Positions 1 through 8,688 are shown, counted from the first letter of the stretch. The stretch: 64,000 nucleotides of DNA from Ectobacillus funiculus (GCF_004138295.1 NZ_SCFM01000004.1:1-64000); one strand, 5' to 3'. The notes: generated by a model from the letters alone, not told the origin. Numbers and translations: made by a program.

Positions 1-62
1 TGGATATGGAAACTCGAATCTATTAGCGTACTCTAATTTCGAGCCTAGGAAGGTGACGAAAC

Positions 63-548
63 ATGATGATAAAAACAGCAGATTTATGTGATGTATATAG
101 CGAATACATAGACATATGTGAACCGCTATTCCGCTCTTATGGAAAGAAGCAATGTTTTTATGGACCAATGGCAACGCTGAAGGTGTTAGATGATAACGTG
201 CTTGTAAAGAAGGCTTTGGAAACTTTACCGGCAGGCACAGTTCTTGTTGTAGATGGTGGGGGCTCCACACGCTGTGCGCTTCTCGGTGATAATTTAGCAG
301 TCATTGCAGCAGCACGACAACTTGCTGGTATTATTATAAATGGCTGTGTAAGAGATGTTGCTGAGCTAAAGGAAGTTGAGCTTGGCATTTTCGCACTTGC
401 AAGTATGCCCAAAAAAAGTAAAAAGGAAGGAAAGGGAGAGGAAAATAGACCGCTCTCATTTGGGGGGATTGAATGGTATCCTAATCATTATGTGTATGCC
501 GATGAAGATGGTGTAATCGTTTCTGATCGCCTTCTTGTTGAAGAATAA
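63..548 (+). CDS. RraA-like protein (RraA / HMG aldolase superfamily)
   Basis: The 161-residue protein has the RraA fold signature: a Gly-rich turn [16 protein letters not shown] near residues 64-78, then [11 protein letters not shown] near 88-99, where family members place the Arg and Asp of the metal/substrate site. The family includes regulators of RNase E activity and 4-hydroxy-4-methyl-2-oxoglutarate aldolases; the sequence does not show which applies. Length fits the family (about 160). ATG 63 follows AGGAAGGTGACGAAAC; a second ATG at 66 is equally possible. A terminator follows, so it is probably monocistronic or the end of an operon starting outside the window. Confidence 0.85.
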   Translation: MMIKTADLCDVYSEYIDICEPLFRSYGKKQCFYGPMATLKVLDDNVLVKKALETLPAGTVLVVDGGGSTRCALLGDNLAVIAAARQLAGIIINGCVRDVAELKEVELGIFALASMPKKSKKEGKGEENRPLSFGGIEWYPNHYVYADEDGVIVSDRLLVEE

Positions 549-575
549 ATGAATAGAAGACAGAAGTGAATACGA

Positions 576-605
576 GAGCGCTGCCGTGGCAGTGTTCTTT
601 TCTTT
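576..605 (+). terminator. Rho-independent terminator after the RraA-like gene
   Basis: A 10-bp stem with two G-U pairs (GAGCGCTGCC / GGCAGTGTTC) and a two-base turn is followed by TTTTCTTT. Confidence 0.75.
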
Positions 606-721
606 ATAGTAAGGAAGCACCCTCGTAGTCTTATAGCCCACTTCCGTTTTTTAAAAATATAAATCGACAAATATAAGAAAAGATAGTAAAATGAAGAGCG
701 GAATTTCGGATATTGTGACGA

Positions 722-905
722 GTTCAGGTCGTAATGGCTCTGCCATTGCGTTAAATGGGAAAGATTTGGTGAAAATCCAACACGGTCCCGCCACTGTAAG
801 TGAAGAGGCTTTTTGTTGCGCGCCACACCGTTTTTTGGGAAAGCGCAAAAATGGTTAGCGATACACGAGTCAGGAGACCTGCCTAAGCTTGAACGCCAAT
901 AAACC
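722..905 (+). promoter_or_regulatory. Adenosylcobalamin riboswitch
   Basis: The conserved cobalamin riboswitch blocks appear in order: GGTGAAAATCCAACACGGTC, then CCCGCCACTGTAA (the B12 box core), then GAGTCAGGAGACCTGCC. The family turns off cobalamin transport or synthesis genes when adenosylcobalamin is abundant. It lies about 130 nt before a gene for a B12-binding-type surface protein and an ECF transporter, and that context is the best evidence for their substrate. A stem-loop at 978-1001 is a plausible expression platform. Confidence 0.95.
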
Positions 906-977
906 TACGAGGCATAGGGAGGTGTTGTGCACAGCAAAGTCTAACATTTGGTATTCTGTTGAACATTGCTTACGCAT

Positions 978-1001
978 GCCCTGTATAGAGGGCCTTTTTT
1001 T
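978..1001 (+). terminator. Terminator of the cobalamin riboswitch (attenuator)
   Basis: GCCCT-GTATAG-AGGGC is followed by an uninterrupted T tract, between the riboswitch and the first gene. It is placed to act as the ligand-dependent terminator. That role is inferred from position. Confidence 0.75.
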
Positions 1002-1033
1002 ATGACTTTTTTTAAAAGAGGGAGACAAGGTAC

Positions 1034-2818
1034 ATGAGACAGTTGAAAAAATGGATGATCGTATCTCTTACAGCGATACTGCTAGTTGCTGTATCTTTTG
1101 TAAATACGGTACATACGGTATTTGCAGAAACGGCAAATACGATTACGCTTGCGGTAGTTGGGGATGCGGAGCGAAAAGTGATTTTATGCCCGAAAGAAGT
1201 GGCAGTGCAGCCGGATGAAACCGCATTGGATGTATTAAAGAGAGAATTTCCGAATGGTATCGTTACGGAGCAGTCATCTTTTGGAGAGTATTTAACTGGA
1301 GTTGATGGTCTTCTTTCAGGGGGAGAGAAGCCAAACAGCTACTGGTCATTTGAAGTAAATGGAGCAGCTGCGAATGTTGGAGCTGATGCATACAAGGTAC
1401 ATAGTGGTGACACTGTCGCATTTCGTTATGTAACAGATTGGAACGTAGGATTAGGGAATAAAACACTTGAAGAGAGCATTGCAGAGCTTGGTGGATGTGA
1501 AGAGCAAAGCGAACCAGCTCCTACAACCCCGGATCAACCAGGACAATCAGGTCCAACGGATGGTAATTCCGAGCAACCAGGACAAACAGATCCGACGGAC
1601 GGTGAATCTGGGCAACCAGGGAAAACTGATGAGGACTCTGCACCTGTTTTAATGGAAAGTGTGAATAAGACAATTGATAATGCAGTGCAATTTATGCTAA
1701 GCAGAGAGCTACAAAGTGATTGGGAAGTAATTGGAGTATTGCAGTCCGCAGCGGCTGTTTCTGATGAAGCGAAAGCAACTTATTTAAAATCTTTAGAAGA
1801 TCGTGTAAATACGAGTGCGCGACTTAACAATATGGCACTTGCTAGAACGATTTTAGCAATTAATGCGCTTGGAGCAGATCCAACGAATTTTGCAGGACAA
1901 AACCTAGTTTCTAAGCTTTATAATGATGAGACAGTGGGCAGTATTAATTCATATATATATGCGCTGCTTGCGTTAGATAGCAGAGATTACGAGATTCCGA
2001 GCGATGCAAAGTGGACACGTGATAGCTTAATCTCAGAGATTTTGAAAGAGCAGCATGCTGATGGCGGTTGGTCTTTCAGTAGTGAAACAGGTGATCCAGA
2101 TATGACAGGCATGGCATTAACAGCACTGGCTCCTTATAAGAGCCGCGCAGAAGTAAAACCAGCAATTGACAATGCAGTAAGTCTATTAAAAACATTACAA
2201 ACGTCAAATGGCGGATATGAGTCTGACGGAGTAGAAAATGCTAACAGTGCAGCGCAAGTGGTAACAGGCTTAGCTGCAATTGGAGTGGATCCAGCAGGAA
2301 GTGAATTTACAAAGGATGGACATACTCTTATTCAAAATCTACAATCCTTCCAATTATCAGATGGAAGCTTTAAATGGTTAAGTACAGATTCAGAAAGCAG
2401 TTCTCTTGCGTCAGAGCAAGCTTTATATGCTCTTGTTCAATATAAGTTCTATACAGAAGGAAAAGGTTCTATCTTCCACTGGACAGGCAATCCGGTTTCT
2501 GTCGATAATGGAAGCGCTGAAGAGACAGCTAGTGAAGATAGTGAGTCTTCTAATGAAGTAGTCACAGTAGTCACTGAAAGTCCAACTGCGTCAGCTGAAG
2601 CACCATCTACAGAAAATAATACGGATACAGAGGAAATTGTTACGGTGTCGTCATCGAAAAAAACAACAACAACTCCTGCATCAGCTGCGTCAGCTTCCAA
2701 AAAGCAAAAGCTGCCAGATACAGCTATGTTTGGAACGGAAACAATTGTGATGACTGCAGCAGGTGCAGTCCTTATGACTGCAGGGGCTATTCTTTGGAGA
2801 AGAAAGAAGGCCGCATAA
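1034..2818 (+). CDS. Sortase-anchored intrinsic-factor/transcobalamin-like cobalamin-binding surface protein
   Basis: Domain order in 594 residues: signal peptide (1-32, ending VFA-ET); a DUF4430 domain (about 65-135, with SYWSFEVNG and GDTVAFRYV), related to the small domain of eukaryotic B12 carriers; a Pro/Gly/Asp linker with three QPGQ/QPGK units (about 165-205); an alpha/alpha-barrel-like domain (about 215-480) with squalene-cyclase-type repeats such as DGGWSF; a Ser/Thr-rich spacer; and an LPDTA sortase signal, hydrophobic helix and RRKK tail. Eukaryotic intrinsic factor has the same two domains in the opposite order. Position behind a cobalamin riboswitch and ahead of an ECF importer supports B12 capture at the wall. 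Binding itself is inference. Confidence 0.85.
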   Translation: MRQLKKWMIVSLTAILLVAVSFVNTVHTVFAETANTITLAVVGDAERKVILCPKEVAVQPDETALDVLKREFPNGIVTEQSSFGEYLTGVDGLLSGGEKPNSYWSFEVNGAAANVGADAYKVHSGDTVAFRYVTDWNVGLGNKTLEESIAELGGCEEQSEPAPTTPDQPGQSGPTDGNSEQPGQTDPTDGESGQPGKTDEDSAPVLMESVNKTIDNAVQFMLSRELQSDWEVIGVLQSAAAVSDEAKATYLKSLEDRVNTSARLNNMALARTILAINALGADPTNFAGQNLVSKLYNDETVGSINSYIYALLALDSRDYEIPSDAKWTRDSLISEILKEQHADGGWSFSSETGDPDMTGMALTALAPYKSRAEVKPAIDNAVSLLKTLQTSNGGYESDGVENANSAAQVVTGLAAIGVDPAGSEFTKDGHTLIQNLQSFQLSDGSFKWLSTDSESSSLASEQALYALVQYKFYTEGKGSIFHWTGNPVSVDNGSAEETASEDSESSNEVVTVVTESPTASAEAPSTENNTDTEEIVTVSSSKKTTTTPASAASASKKQKLPDTAMFGTETIVMTAAGAVLMTAGAILWRRKKAA

Positions 2819-2885
2819 TTTTATAACCAACATGATTAGGAGCAAGCACTTGCTCCTAATTGCTTTTAGAAAGGTATGTGAAGAT

Positions 2886-3770
2886 ATGAGACATATAAAA
2901 TATTTTTTTTCTATTATGGCTGTACTCGTTCTTTTGACAGGCTGTTCTGCAAAGTCTGAAACGAGCGGAAACAAGAACAAAGAGGACAAAGAGACAACTG
3001 TTGATGCTACGGATGCTACAGAACAAGCGCAAACAGAGGAAACGCAACAAGCAGCGCAAACACCTACAGAGACAACAGAACAGTCGGCTGATCCGTCTGA
3101 AGAAAGCAGGACAGCAGAGGATACTAATAAAGCGGCTCCTGCAAACACAGTTGCTTCTGCAAACACAGTTGCTTCTGCAAACACAGTTGCTTCTGCAAAT
3201 ACAGTTGCTCCTGCAAATCAGACGCCTTCCTCAAATGCAAATGCAGCCACTTCTGCAAATCAGGCGCAGGAGGGCAGCAGTAAACCAGCAGCGTCTACAC
3301 AAACGCCGGCTTCCCAACCTTCCCAAGGATCGGCAGCATCCCAGTCTTCTCAAGTAGCAGTGGCGCCAGCGCCAGCTCCTGCCCCAGCTCCTGCCCCAGC
3401 TCAAGCTGTATCCGAACCGCAGCAGGAGCAAAAGAAGGAAACAGCTATGGTTACTCTTTCAATACAAGATAACCAAACGACAGTTCTTTCAAAAACAACA
3501 GTTGAATTGCAGGAGGGAGATACAGTATTTGCTGTACTGGCGCGTACTGTGAAGCAAAAGGGAATTCAAATGGAATATACAGGGGCAGGTCAGAGTGTTT
3601 ATGTGCAGGGAATTAATAACTTGTACGAAATGGATCGCGGTCCGAATAGCGGCTGGAGATATTATGTAAATGGGGTAATCGGTAATAGAAGTGCGGGTGC
3701 TATTAAATTGTCTAAGGGTGATCAAGTAGAGTGGCGATATACAAATGATTACAAAAAGGATGGTCAGTGA
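2886..3770 (+). CDS. DUF4430 lipoprotein, probable B12-handling partner of the ECF transporter
   Basis: The start is ATG 2886 (MRHIKYFF) behind GAAAGGTATGTGAAG; an upstream ATG at 2832 has no ribosome site and adds a non-signal prefix. The N-terminus is a lipoprotein signal with lipobox LLTGC near residue 20. Residues ~25-200 are low-complexity Ala/Thr/Gln/Pro, including four six-residue repeats and an Ala-Pro run, probably a wall-spanning tether. The C-terminal ~90 residues form a DUF4430 domain (GDTVFAVL, GPNSGWRYYVNG, VEWRYTND). It overlaps ecfT by 4 nt (GTGA). The likely role is relaying cobalamin to the membrane transporter, by inference from the operon. Confidence 0.8.
   Translation: MRHIKYFFSIMAVLVLLTGCSAKSETSGNKNKEDKETTVDATDATEQAQTEETQQAAQTPTETTEQSADPSEESRTAEDTNKAAPANTVASANTVASANTVASANTVAPANQTPSSNANAATSANQAQEGSSKPAASTQTPASQPSQGSAASQSSQVAVAPAPAPAPAPAPAQAVSEPQQEQKKETAMVTLSIQDNQTTVLSKTTVELQEGDTVFAVLARTVKQKGIQMEYTGAGQSVYVQGINNLYEMDRGPNSGWRYYVNGVIGNRSAGAIKLSKGDQVEWRYTNDYKKDGQ
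3141..3212 (+). repeat. Four 18-nt tandem repeats in the lipoprotein linker
   Basis: The unit GCAAACACAGTTGCTTCT is repeated four times, the last slightly diverged, and encodes ANTVAS/ANTVAP. It is in frame, so copy-number slippage would change tether length without breaking the gene. Confidence 0.9.
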
Positions 3771-4654
3771 TAAAGATGAAGTCAGCTTTTTCTTCTGTGC
3801 ATCCAATCGTCAGCCTTCTATATTTTATAGGCGTTGCTGTGATGAGCATGATGCTTCTTCATCCGGTGTTTTTAGCTACATCAGTTTGTCTGCTGCTGCT
3901 CCTAAACATATTGCAGGGCAGTGGTGCACTCATGAAGAAGATGATGATGGCATCAATTGGCATGGCAGTCATTGTTGCAATTGCTAATCCGCTATTTACA
4001 CATCGAGGAAGCACCATGCTGTTTTATCTGTTTGATAATCCAGTGACACTTGAGGCGACTCTGTATGGTATTACGATGGCGCTGTCATTTTTAACGATTT
4101 CCTTCGCGTTTATTTCATACAATGCGACGATTTCAAGTCATAAGTTTCTCTATTTATTCTCACGTATTTCCCCGAAGGCAGCGCTTTTAACGATGATTGC
4201 GATTCGATTTGTTCCTTTGTTTTTGAGGAGATTGTCCTATATTACGCTTGTTCAAAAAACAAAAGGGGTACAACTTGAAGCGGGTTCGCTTCGAAGCAGA
4301 GCGCAAAATGGAATGAAGCTGTTGTCCGTATTGCTCGTTTGTTCGTTAGAGGAAGCATTGCAAACTGCTGATTCTATGCAGGCACGCGGTTTTGGAACAA
4401 CCAAACGAAGTGCATACATTCGATATCGTATGGCTCGAAGAGATTGGTTCTTGCTTTCTATCTTTATCATTCTTCTGTTTTTCTGTGTTGTAGGTCCGAT
4501 ATTCGGGGCGGGAGTTTTAGCAATTTATCCAAAAGTAGAGCCGCTTGCTTTTCAAACAAAAGACGGTGTGTTATACACCGCCTTTTGTTTGTATATAAGT
4601 GTTCCTATTATAATAGAAGGAAGGGAGTGGGCATGGTGGCATATGCAGAAATAA
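3767..4654 (+). CDS. ECF transporter transmembrane component (EcfT)
   Basis: A hydrophobic 295-residue protein with five or more membrane segments and the EcfT coupling motif LEEALQTADSMQARGFG (about 197-213), where Ala-Arg-Gly contacts the ATPases. The start is GTG 3767 overlapping the lipoprotein stop (GTGA); ATG 3776 is an alternative. The 3' end runs 22 nt into the ATPase gene. It carries a strong inverted repeat in its last membrane-segment codons. It should form the membrane scaffold of a cobalamin ECF importer with the next two genes. Confidence 0.9.
   Translation: MIKMKSAFSSVHPIVSLLYFIGVAVMSMMLLHPVFLATSVCLLLLLNILQGSGALMKKMMMASIGMAVIVAIANPLFTHRGSTMLFYLFDNPVTLEATLYGITMALSFLTISFAFISYNATISSHKFLYLFSRISPKAALLTMIAIRFVPLFLRRLSYITLVQKTKGVQLEAGSLRSRAQNGMKLLSVLLVCSLEEALQTADSMQARGFGTTKRSAYIRYRMARRDWFLLSIFIILLFFCVVGPIFGAGVLAIYPKVEPLAFQTKDGVLYTAFCLYISVPIIIEGREWAWWHMQK
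4553..4591 (+). other. 17-bp inverted repeat inside the 3' end of ecfT
   Basis: CAAACAAAAGACGGTGT and ACACCGCCTTTTGTTTG flank a 5-nt loop with one mismatch. Few intergenic terminators here have stems this long, yet it lies within coding sequence 40 nt before the ATPase start. No real T tract follows. It may set mRNA decay or translation between T and A components. Confidence 0.75.
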
Positions 4655-6288
4655 AACAGCTTTCTTTTCAATACGCAAATGAGGAACGCCCAGCCTTATC
4701 TTCTGTCTCATTATCCGTTGAGCAAGGAGAGTTTGTTGTATTGGCTGGTAGATCTGGCTGTGGTAAAACGACCTTGTTGAAGCATTTCAAAAAGGAATTG
4801 CAGCCTATCGGCATGCGAACTGGAGAACTGTTTTACAATCAAATGCAGCTAAAGGATGTACCGAGTATAACATCCGCGCAAGAAATTGGAATGGTGTTCC
4901 AAAATCCTGAAAATCAACTTGTAATGGATACGGTTATACAAGAGCTCGCCTTTTCACTTGAAAACATAGGTTGTAGTACAACTGTGATTCAAAAACGAAT
5001 TGCGGAACTTATTAGCTTTCTTGGCTTTCAGGATTTACTGCATCAATCTGTCCATACGTTGTCAGGAGGGCAAAAACAGCTCGTGAATTTGGCAGCTGTT
5101 CTTATTTTGCAGCCGAAGCTGCTTTTGTTGGATGAACCGACAGCCCAGCTCGATCCAATTGCAGCGAAGGAATTTTTAACATTGCTGAAACGTATTCACG
5201 AAGAGCTTGGTATGACAATTATTGTCAGTGAGCACCGTTTGGATGACATCCTTCCATTAGCAGATCGTCTCGTATTTATGGACGGAGGAAGTATCATTTG
5301 CGAGGGGACTCCAAAGGAAGTAGTGGAACAGCTATGGGTACAAGAACCATTCCGTTCGTATATTCCGCAAATCCCCCGTTTGTTTTTGGAATGGGGGAGC
5401 GAAGATGTTCCATTTACCGTACGCGATGGTCAAAAAACTCTTCCGGTTTTAGCGAAGACCCTGCACCCGCTTGAGAAAACTAATCCTCGCCAAGGAAAGG
5501 AATTGTTTCGGGCACAAGCGATAACGTTTCAGTATGAAAAAAATGGAGTATGCATTTTAGATGATTTAGCTTTTTCGGTTCAGCAAGGTGAATGGGTTGC
5601 TCTTGTGGGGAAAAATGGAACAGGAAAGTCGACGCTTTTAACAGTATTAGCAGGATTGCAAAAATCCAGAAGAGGAAAGGTGTTCCTTGATGGAGAGCGT
5701 CTTGATAAGATTCCTCCGGCGAAACGCTATAAGCAAATCGGCTACGTGTCGCAGCAACCTTACTATCATTTTACACATGATACTGTTTGGGAGGAATTAT
5801 ACAATCGTGCTCAAGAATTAGGTTATGAATATTCGGAACAAGCAGCTAGAGAAATGATGGAACGTTTTTCCCTCTCATTTTTAAGTGGACGTCATCCGCA
5901 TGATTGCAGCGGCGGAGAGCAGCAGCTAATTGCTATTTGTACAGTGCTTCTTTCCAATCCGCGCATCCTCCTTTTAGATGAACCGACTAAAGGACTCGAT
6001 CCTGAAAAAAAGGAGAAACTGGGGGGATTGTTCCAACAGCTGCAGCAGGATGGTACAACCATTTTGATGGCAACCCATGATGTGGAGTTTGCGGCTAGGT
6101 TTGTCAATCGATGTGTACTTCTATTTGACGGGCAAATTATCGCTGAAGACACACCTCGTCGCTTTTTCAGTGAAAACTTTTTTTATACAACAGCCGTAAA
6201 TCGCCTTGTTCGCAAACAGCTTCCAGAGGCATTAATATGGGAGGATGTGGTACAATCGTGTCCAAGTGGTCTTCTCTCTTCATTATAG
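4633..6288 (+). CDS. ECF transporter ATPase, fused EcfA-EcfA' (two ABC cassettes)
   Basis: Two complete ABC ATPase domains sit in one 552-residue chain. Cassette 1 has Walker A GRSGCGKTT (about 40), signature LSGGQKQ and Walker B LLLLDEPTAQLD. Cassette 2 has Walker A GKNGTGKST (about 330), signature CSGGEQQ and Walker B ILLLDEPTKGLD. Group II ECF systems usually make the two ATPases as separate proteins, so a fused dedicated pair suggests a group I-like module for this substrate. ATG 4633 sits 5 nt behind GGGAGTGG; longer in-frame readings extend back into ecfT and look non-coding. Confidence 0.9.
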   Translation: MVAYAEIKQLSFQYANEERPALSSVSLSVEQGEFVVLAGRSGCGKTTLLKHFKKELQPIGMRTGELFYNQMQLKDVPSITSAQEIGMVFQNPENQLVMDTVIQELAFSLENIGCSTTVIQKRIAELISFLGFQDLLHQSVHTLSGGQKQLVNLAAVLILQPKLLLLDEPTAQLDPIAAKEFLTLLKRIHEELGMTIIVSEHRLDDILPLADRLVFMDGGSIICEGTPKEVVEQLWVQEPFRSYIPQIPRLFLEWGSEDVPFTVRDGQKTLPVLAKTLHPLEKTNPRQGKELFRAQAITFQYEKNGVCILDDLAFSVQQGEWVALVGKNGTGKSTLLTVLAGLQKSRRGKVFLDGERLDKIPPAKRYKQIGYVSQQPYYHFTHDTVWEELYNRAQELGYEYSEQAAREMMERFSLSFLSGRHPHDCSGGEQQLIAICTVLLSNPRILLLDEPTKGLDPEKKEKLGGLFQQLQQDGTTILMATHDVEFAARFVNRCVLLFDGQIIAEDTPRRFFSENFFYTTAVNRLVRKQLPEALIWEDVVQSCPSGLLSSL

Positions 6289-6965
6289 CTGTGGTTGCTG
6301 TTTTTGTAGGGGTTCTTGCCTTTTCCGCTTTTGTTACGGATCGTTATTTCTTGTGGCTAAGCTTATTGCTTCTTATCCTGGTGATGCTGCCATTTTACGT
6401 TCGGTTTGAAAGAAAGGCCTTTTCCTCAAGAGAGATTGTTCTTATTGCCGTTCTTGCTGCGATTGCCGCTATTAGCCGCGTACCGTTTGCGCCGCTTCCA
6501 AGTGTACAGCCAACTTCCTTCGTTATTATTGTATCAGCCATTGTGCTTGGAAAGGAGGCTGGATTTCTTATTGGAGCAACAGCTGCTCTTGTGTCTAATT
6601 TGTTTTTGGGGCAAGGACCGTGGACATTGTGGCAGATGTTTTCCTGGGGATTAATGGGACTGACAGCGGGGTTGCTCGGTCGAACGTTTATTCTGCAAAA
6701 CAAGTGGGGGCGTATACTGTTTGGGTTTGTATGGGGATTTTTATTTGGCTGGATTATGAACCTCTCTTTTTTACTCACGTTTTTGCAAGAAATTACATGG
6801 GTTACTTTTCTCGGTGCTTATGCGGCCAGTGTGTATTTTGATTTGGCACATGCACTTTCGAATGTTTTTTTTCTTGGATTGTTTAGTACACAATGGATTA
6901 AGGTACTAACGCGTTTTAAAGGAAAGTATGGTTTATTAGATGAAGGGAAGGAGCAGGTTAGATGA
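6237..6965 (+). CDS. ECF transporter S component, cobalamin-type (CbrT-like)
   Basis: About 240 residues with six or seven hydrophobic segments. The region AISRVPFAPLPSVQPTSF with GQGPWTLWQMFSWG resembles S components I associate with cobalamin (CbrT-like). The GxGPWTxWQM motif is distinctive of this branch. It overlaps the ATPase gene by 52 nt. The start is uncertain: ATG 6237 has only a weak upstream site, while GTG 6258 lies 13 nt behind GGAGG. Substrate specificity rests on the riboswitch and the two DUF4430 proteins. Confidence 0.85.
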   Translation: MGGCGTIVSKWSSLFIIAVVAVFVGVLAFSAFVTDRYFLWLSLLLLILVMLPFYVRFERKAFSSREIVLIAVLAAIAAISRVPFAPLPSVQPTSFVIIVSAIVLGKEAGFLIGATAALVSNLFLGQGPWTLWQMFSWGLMGLTAGLLGRTFILQNKWGRILFGFVWGFLFGWIMNLSFLLTFLQEITWVTFLGAYAASVYFDLAHALSNVFFLGLFSTQWIKVLTRFKGKYGLLDEGKEQVR

Positions 6966-7210
6966 TCTCGATAAAGTTACCACGTGAGCAGAAGGAAGAG
7001 CTTATTCAAGGAATACAAGAGTATTTCGAAAAGGAAGGACTTGAAGCAATCGGGAATTTGCAGGCTGAAAGTTTGTTAGAGTTTTTTCTTCAGGAAGCAG
7101 GACCATATGTGTACAATCGTGCAGTTGAGGATGCCAGAAGGGCAGTGTTAGAGCGGATGCAGGCTATTGAGGATGATTTATACACGTTGCAGCGGCCTGT
7201 GCATCGTTAG
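6962..7210 (+). CDS. DUF2164 family protein
   Basis: This 82-residue acidic helical protein overlaps the S-component stop (ATGA). The sequence (IKLPREQKEELIQGIQEYF, then YNRAVEDARRAV) fits DUF2164, a family of unknown function. It is the last gene before a clear terminator, so it is transcribed with the cobalamin transporter, but nothing links it to transport mechanistically. It may simply be a passenger. Confidence 0.8.
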   Translation: MISIKLPREQKEELIQGIQEYFEKEGLEAIGNLQAESLLEFFLQEAGPYVYNRAVEDARRAVLERMQAIEDDLYTLQRPVHR

Positions 7211-7212
7211 CA

Positions 7213-7238
7213 GATGGAGACTTTCTCCATCTTTTTTT
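7213..7238 (+). terminator. Terminator ending the cobalamin transport operon
   Basis: GATGGAGA-CTT-TCTCCATC stem followed by seven T. Confidence 0.9.
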
Positions 7239-7377
7239 ATACTTTCTTTTGTCAAGATATTATGATCCGTTAGCTGGTAGAACTGTGTTTTTTTGTATTG
7301 TAAGGAGCATAGGGGAATATGAGGTTAAACTATAAATACAGCTTTGCTCTCTCAAGCCTAAGTTTTTTTGATAAATA

Positions 7378-7530
7378 AAAAAGACCACTCAGCCATGAAA
7401 ACTAAGCGGCAAAAATGATTAGGGATTCAAAGGAACGCGTTCCTTACAAAATGATTATATATGTATATTATCGAAATTACACATGTGTTGTCAGGAAATC
7501 TGACAATGTTTTTGAAAGGAGCTAAGGTAC
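7378..7530 (+). repeat. Diverged ~150-nt repeat, copy A
   Basis: The copy starts with AAAAAGACCactcag...CTAAGCGG and ends with TTGTCAGGAAATCTGACaatgtTTTTgAAAGGAG. It shares both ends and spacing with copy B at 7632-7790. The GTCAG/CTGAC palindrome is intact here. Between the terminator at 7238 and the SDR gene I see no other convincing gene. Confidence 0.45.
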
Positions 7531-7631
7531 ATTTTGGATTCTTTCTACAATTGAAGATGTTTGTATGTTAAAAAAACAGTGATAGTATATTTTGCTAATT
7601 TTTGAATTGTTGGATTAAAATCCCAAATAAG

Positions 7632-7790
7632 AAAAGACCGCTTAACAAGGCGAGTTAAGCGGAAAGAAAATATGGTCATGGTCATAGATTATGAAGAAAA
7701 ATACCTTCTTTGCTATTATAGGATAGGATAGCTTTTTGACGGGATTTGTTGTCAGAAAATCTAACGGTTTTTTTAGAAGAGAAAGGACTG
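7632..7790 (+). repeat. Diverged ~150-nt repeat, copy B
   Basis: It starts AAAAGACCGCTTAAC-aaggcga-GTTAAGCGG, a perfect 9-bp hairpin that is degenerate in copy A, and ends TTGTCAGAAAATCTAACggtTTTTTTAGAAGAG. Each copy keeps one of the two palindromes, as expected of relics of one ancestral element. It ends just upstream of the SDR start. Confidence 0.45.
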
Positions 7791-7844
7791 TTGGATTGTT
7801 TTGTCAAAATCTCTACCGAGGAAGTAAGGACAAGGAGCTGTAAG

Positions 7845-8591
7845 ATGAATTATATAAATAAGATTGTTATGATAACAGGAGCTGCAAATGGGATTGGTAG
7901 AGCTATCAGTGAGATGTACGCTGAAGCGGGTGATATTGTAATCCTAGTGGATAAAGATAAAGAAGCGGGAGAACGGACGGCTGCTTTCTATCGGGAGCAA
8001 GGATACCAAGCTTATTTTTATGAGGTTGATTTGCGAGGGATTGCTAATATTACCGAGTTGTTTGCTTCCGTTCAGAGTGAATATGGAAAAGTGGATGTAT
8101 TGATTAATAATGCTGGTCTGAGTAAATTTAAACCGTTTTTGGACCTGACGGAAGAGGATTGGGATGAGGTGCTTCATGTGAATTTGCGTGCATTGGTATT
8201 TGCATCTCAGGAGTTTGCAAAGCAAAACAGAGGGTGCTCCTATGGAAGAATTATTAATATTGCATCGACACGTGCGTTTATGTCTGAACCTCATTCGGAG
8301 GCATATGCTGCTTCAAAAGGGGGGATCGTAGCGGTCACACATGCGCTTGCCTTATCTTTGGCAGAAGAAAATATCACAGTTAATTGTATTAGTCCTGGTT
8401 GGATTCAAACGATAGGTTATGAGGAGTTGCGGGAGCAGGATCATAGACAGCATCCATCACGTCGTGTTGGCAAACCTGCTGATGTTGCGCGTGCTTGTTT
8501 ATTTTTAACAGAAGAACAAAATGATTTTATCAATGGGGAGAATATTATATTGGATGGAGGGATGACGAAGAAAATGATTTATGAGGAATAG
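7845..8591 (+). CDS. Short-chain dehydrogenase/reductase (SDR)
   Basis: The 248-residue classical SDR has the cofactor motif TGAANGIG (about 10-17), NNAG (about 86-89), catalytic Ser in IINIASTRAF and the YAASK active site, with a C-terminal INGENIILDGG. Substrate is not predictable; annotation services would call it glucose 1-dehydrogenase-like or 3-oxoacyl-ACP reductase-like. ATG 7845 lies behind AAGGAGCTGTAAG; an in-frame ATG 99 nt earlier lacks a ribosome site and falls in repeat sequence. It is monocistronic with a terminator at 8661. Confidence 0.88.
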   Translation: MNYINKIVMITGAANGIGRAISEMYAEAGDIVILVDKDKEAGERTAAFYREQGYQAYFYEVDLRGIANITELFASVQSEYGKVDVLINNAGLSKFKPFLDLTEEDWDEVLHVNLRALVFASQEFAKQNRGCSYGRIINIASTRAFMSEPHSEAYAASKGGIVAVTHALALSLAEENITVNCISPGWIQTIGYEELREQDHRQHPSRRVGKPADVARACLFLTEEQNDFINGENIILDGGMTKKMIYEE

Positions 8592-8660
8592 ATTCTTCAG
8601 TCCATGAATATGGATATATCGTGTAGAGTCGCGACTACATACTTTTAGTTTGCCTCCATT

Positions 8661-8688
8661 GCACTTCTTATAAAAGAAGTGCTTTTTT
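8661..8688 (+). terminator. Terminator after the SDR gene
   Basis: A perfect 9-bp stem GCACTTCTT / AAGAAGTGC is followed by TTTTTT. Confidence 0.9.

Noticed and set aside
2690-3184. 164-codon minus-strand ORF opposite the lipoprotein gene
   Set aside because: It is the shadow of an Ala/Thr/Gln repeat-rich gene; composition follows from the complement of those codons and there is no ribosome site.
7319-7378. 19-residue ORF (MRLNYKYSFALSSLSFFDK) behind AGGGGAAT
   Set aside because: The ribosome site is decent but the frame is too short, no terminator follows at once, and it runs into a repeat. Not enough to call.
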